This document shows positions 63,282-64,000 of a stretch of DNA of 64,000 nt, one piece after another. The notes below the pieces were generated by a model. That model was not told the origin of the DNA, ran no database searches, and was given only the letters and a program-made list of their open reading frames with translations. The stretch's first letter is position 1. Each line of letters opens with the position of its first letter. The translations under genes and the position numbers were made by a program. This DNA comes from Lindgomyces ingoldianus (lineage: Eukaryota; Ascomycota; Dothideomycetes; Pleosporales; Lindgomycetaceae): the NCBI RefSeq assembly GCF_010093535.1, contig NW_022985195.1, forward strand, positions 319,200-383,199, written 5' to 3'.

Positions 63282-64000
63282 CTACGCGCCAGCCATCTCA
63301 ACATCACTATCCTCCTCATCTTCACTCACACTATTCTCATCCTCCCCCATCCTACCGCCCATATGCTGATCCCCTTCCTTCTTCCCTCTGAAATCCAAAT
63401 CCAAAATCCGATAATGCTTACGGTCATCACCCAACACAACAACCACCCTCCTTCCCTTCCGGCCATTGACAATCAGTTTCAGTGGCATGAAGCGGCCTTC
63501 GAAAACATGTTTTGTGTAGTTTGTGATTGCGGAGGTGGAGAGGGGAAGGGTTGTGCGGGTTGTAGCTGGGGCTGGTGTGCCGGTTGGGAGCGTGTAAGAG
63601 TGGAAAGGAGCGGAGAGCGGTGTGTAGGGTATAGCTGCTGTGGTTGGAGGAGAGGGTTGAACTGAGGGGCTGAAGGAATGGGTGTATGGGATGGAGAGGA
63701 GTAGCGCGGAGGGTGAGGCTCCTTCTTCGTTTTCGTCTTTATCTTTTTTGGATTTCAAGGTGGGAATGCGGAGGAGAACGAGGACGTTTCTATCATCCGC
63801 GAATTTCGCGTCCAAGACTGTAGCTCCAGGGCCTGAGAAATCGAGGGTTGTGGTGGCGTAGGAATGAAGGTCTTTTGGGAGCGCGGTGATAGTGGGTGCG
63901 TGTGCTATGCGGTGGACATGCATTTGGGACTTTTGGGACGGAATGGAGGTAGCGATGTAAGTAGAAATGGAGTTGGGGTGTTCAGGCTGTGCTTCGAGTG
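63282..64000 (-). CDS. Anaphase-promoting complex subunit 4, C-terminal part (runs off window)
   Basis: An open minus-strand frame from the right edge to a stop at 63284-63282, about 239 codons, with no start in the window. The segment includes ISTYIATSIPSQKSQMHVHR and then IAHAPTITALPKDL, the LDFSGPGATVLDAKFADDRN strand pattern, and MPLKLIVNGRKGRRVVVVLG followed by DDRKHYRILDLDF. These resemble the C-terminus of fungal Apc4 (Cut20/Lid1 family), where the NGRKGRRVxxVxGxDxKHYxVLDLD block is characteristic. The acidic Glu/Asp tail is normal. Apc4 is a scaffold of the APC/C ubiquitin ligase. The identification relies on recalled family pattern without a search. Confidence 0.65.
   Translation of the reverse strand, partial: LEAQPEHPNSISTYIATSIPSQKSQMHVHRIAHAPTITALPKDLHSYATTTLDFSGPGATVLDAKFADDRNVLVLLRIPTLKSKKDKDENEEGASPSALLLSIPYTHSFSPSVQPSPPTTAAIPYTPLSAPFHSYTLPTGTPAPATTRTTLPLSTSAITNYTKHVFEGRFMPLKLIVNGRKGRRVVVVLGDDRKHYRILDLDFRGKKEGDQHMGGRMGEDENSVSEDEEDSDVEMAGA

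Overview
This window is nuclear DNA of a filamentous ascomycete (Pezizomycotina). The gene content suggests Leotiomycetes, but that placement is inference. The evidence is: many short introns (about 46-90 nt) with GTRNGT-type donors and CTRAY-like branch sites; heterokaryon-incompatibility (HET) genes; UstYa/DUF3328 proteins; a 7TM-RGS receptor; a Zn2Cys6 regulator; a GH125 mannosidase; and fungal versions of SPT20, eIF2B-gamma, Pex22, RPL2 and APC4. Exon boundaries were derived by hand from splice signals, reading phase and family resemblance. None has transcript support.

Layout. 0-9.5 kb: a DUF3176 membrane protein running off the left edge, then two tail-to-tail HET genes. 9.9-21 kb: a conserved housekeeping block with a divergent Pex22-like / eIF2B-gamma pair, a DUF3431 type II membrane protein, the SAGA subunit SPT20, and a small Cys-rich protein. 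24-26 kb: a seven-helix RGS protein. 27-34 kb: a gene-poor stretch with decayed coding remnants (a bestrophin-like channel, an ankyrin fragment, an unrecognised gene). 35-42 kb: the accessory region of most interest. It holds two convergent UstYa-family genes, a tiny secreted-peptide gene, a fungal rhodopsin-like 7TM protein, and a secreted Gly/Pro-rich protein encoded by a tandem array of microexons. 43.8-46.4 kb: an SRPBCC protein and a dead Tc1/mariner element with a solo LTR nested in it. 47-54.6 kb: an Hsp20 with a strong heat-shock element, a short ORF made of a tandem repeat, a small conserved membrane protein, a Zn2Cys6 factor and GH125. 57.7-64 kb: a protein with an AMPK/CBM48-like domain, a secreted-protein remnant, RPL2, and the C-terminal part of APC4 running off the right edge.

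The most unusual feature is the gene at 40539-41843 (minus strand). Fifteen exons encode a signal peptide, a Pro/Arg linker and ten copies of a 14-residue Gly/Pro/Phe repeat. In the 3' half, each copy is one 42-nt exon followed by a 56-nt intron, giving an exact 98-bp period. In the 5' half, the same 42 nt are split into 29 + 13 nt by an extra intron. A repeat protein is therefore growing by duplicating exon-intron units. Its neighbours (two UstYa-type oxidases, a secreted mini-peptide and a 7TM protein) make a peptide-modification or secretion locus a reasonable but unproven hypothesis.
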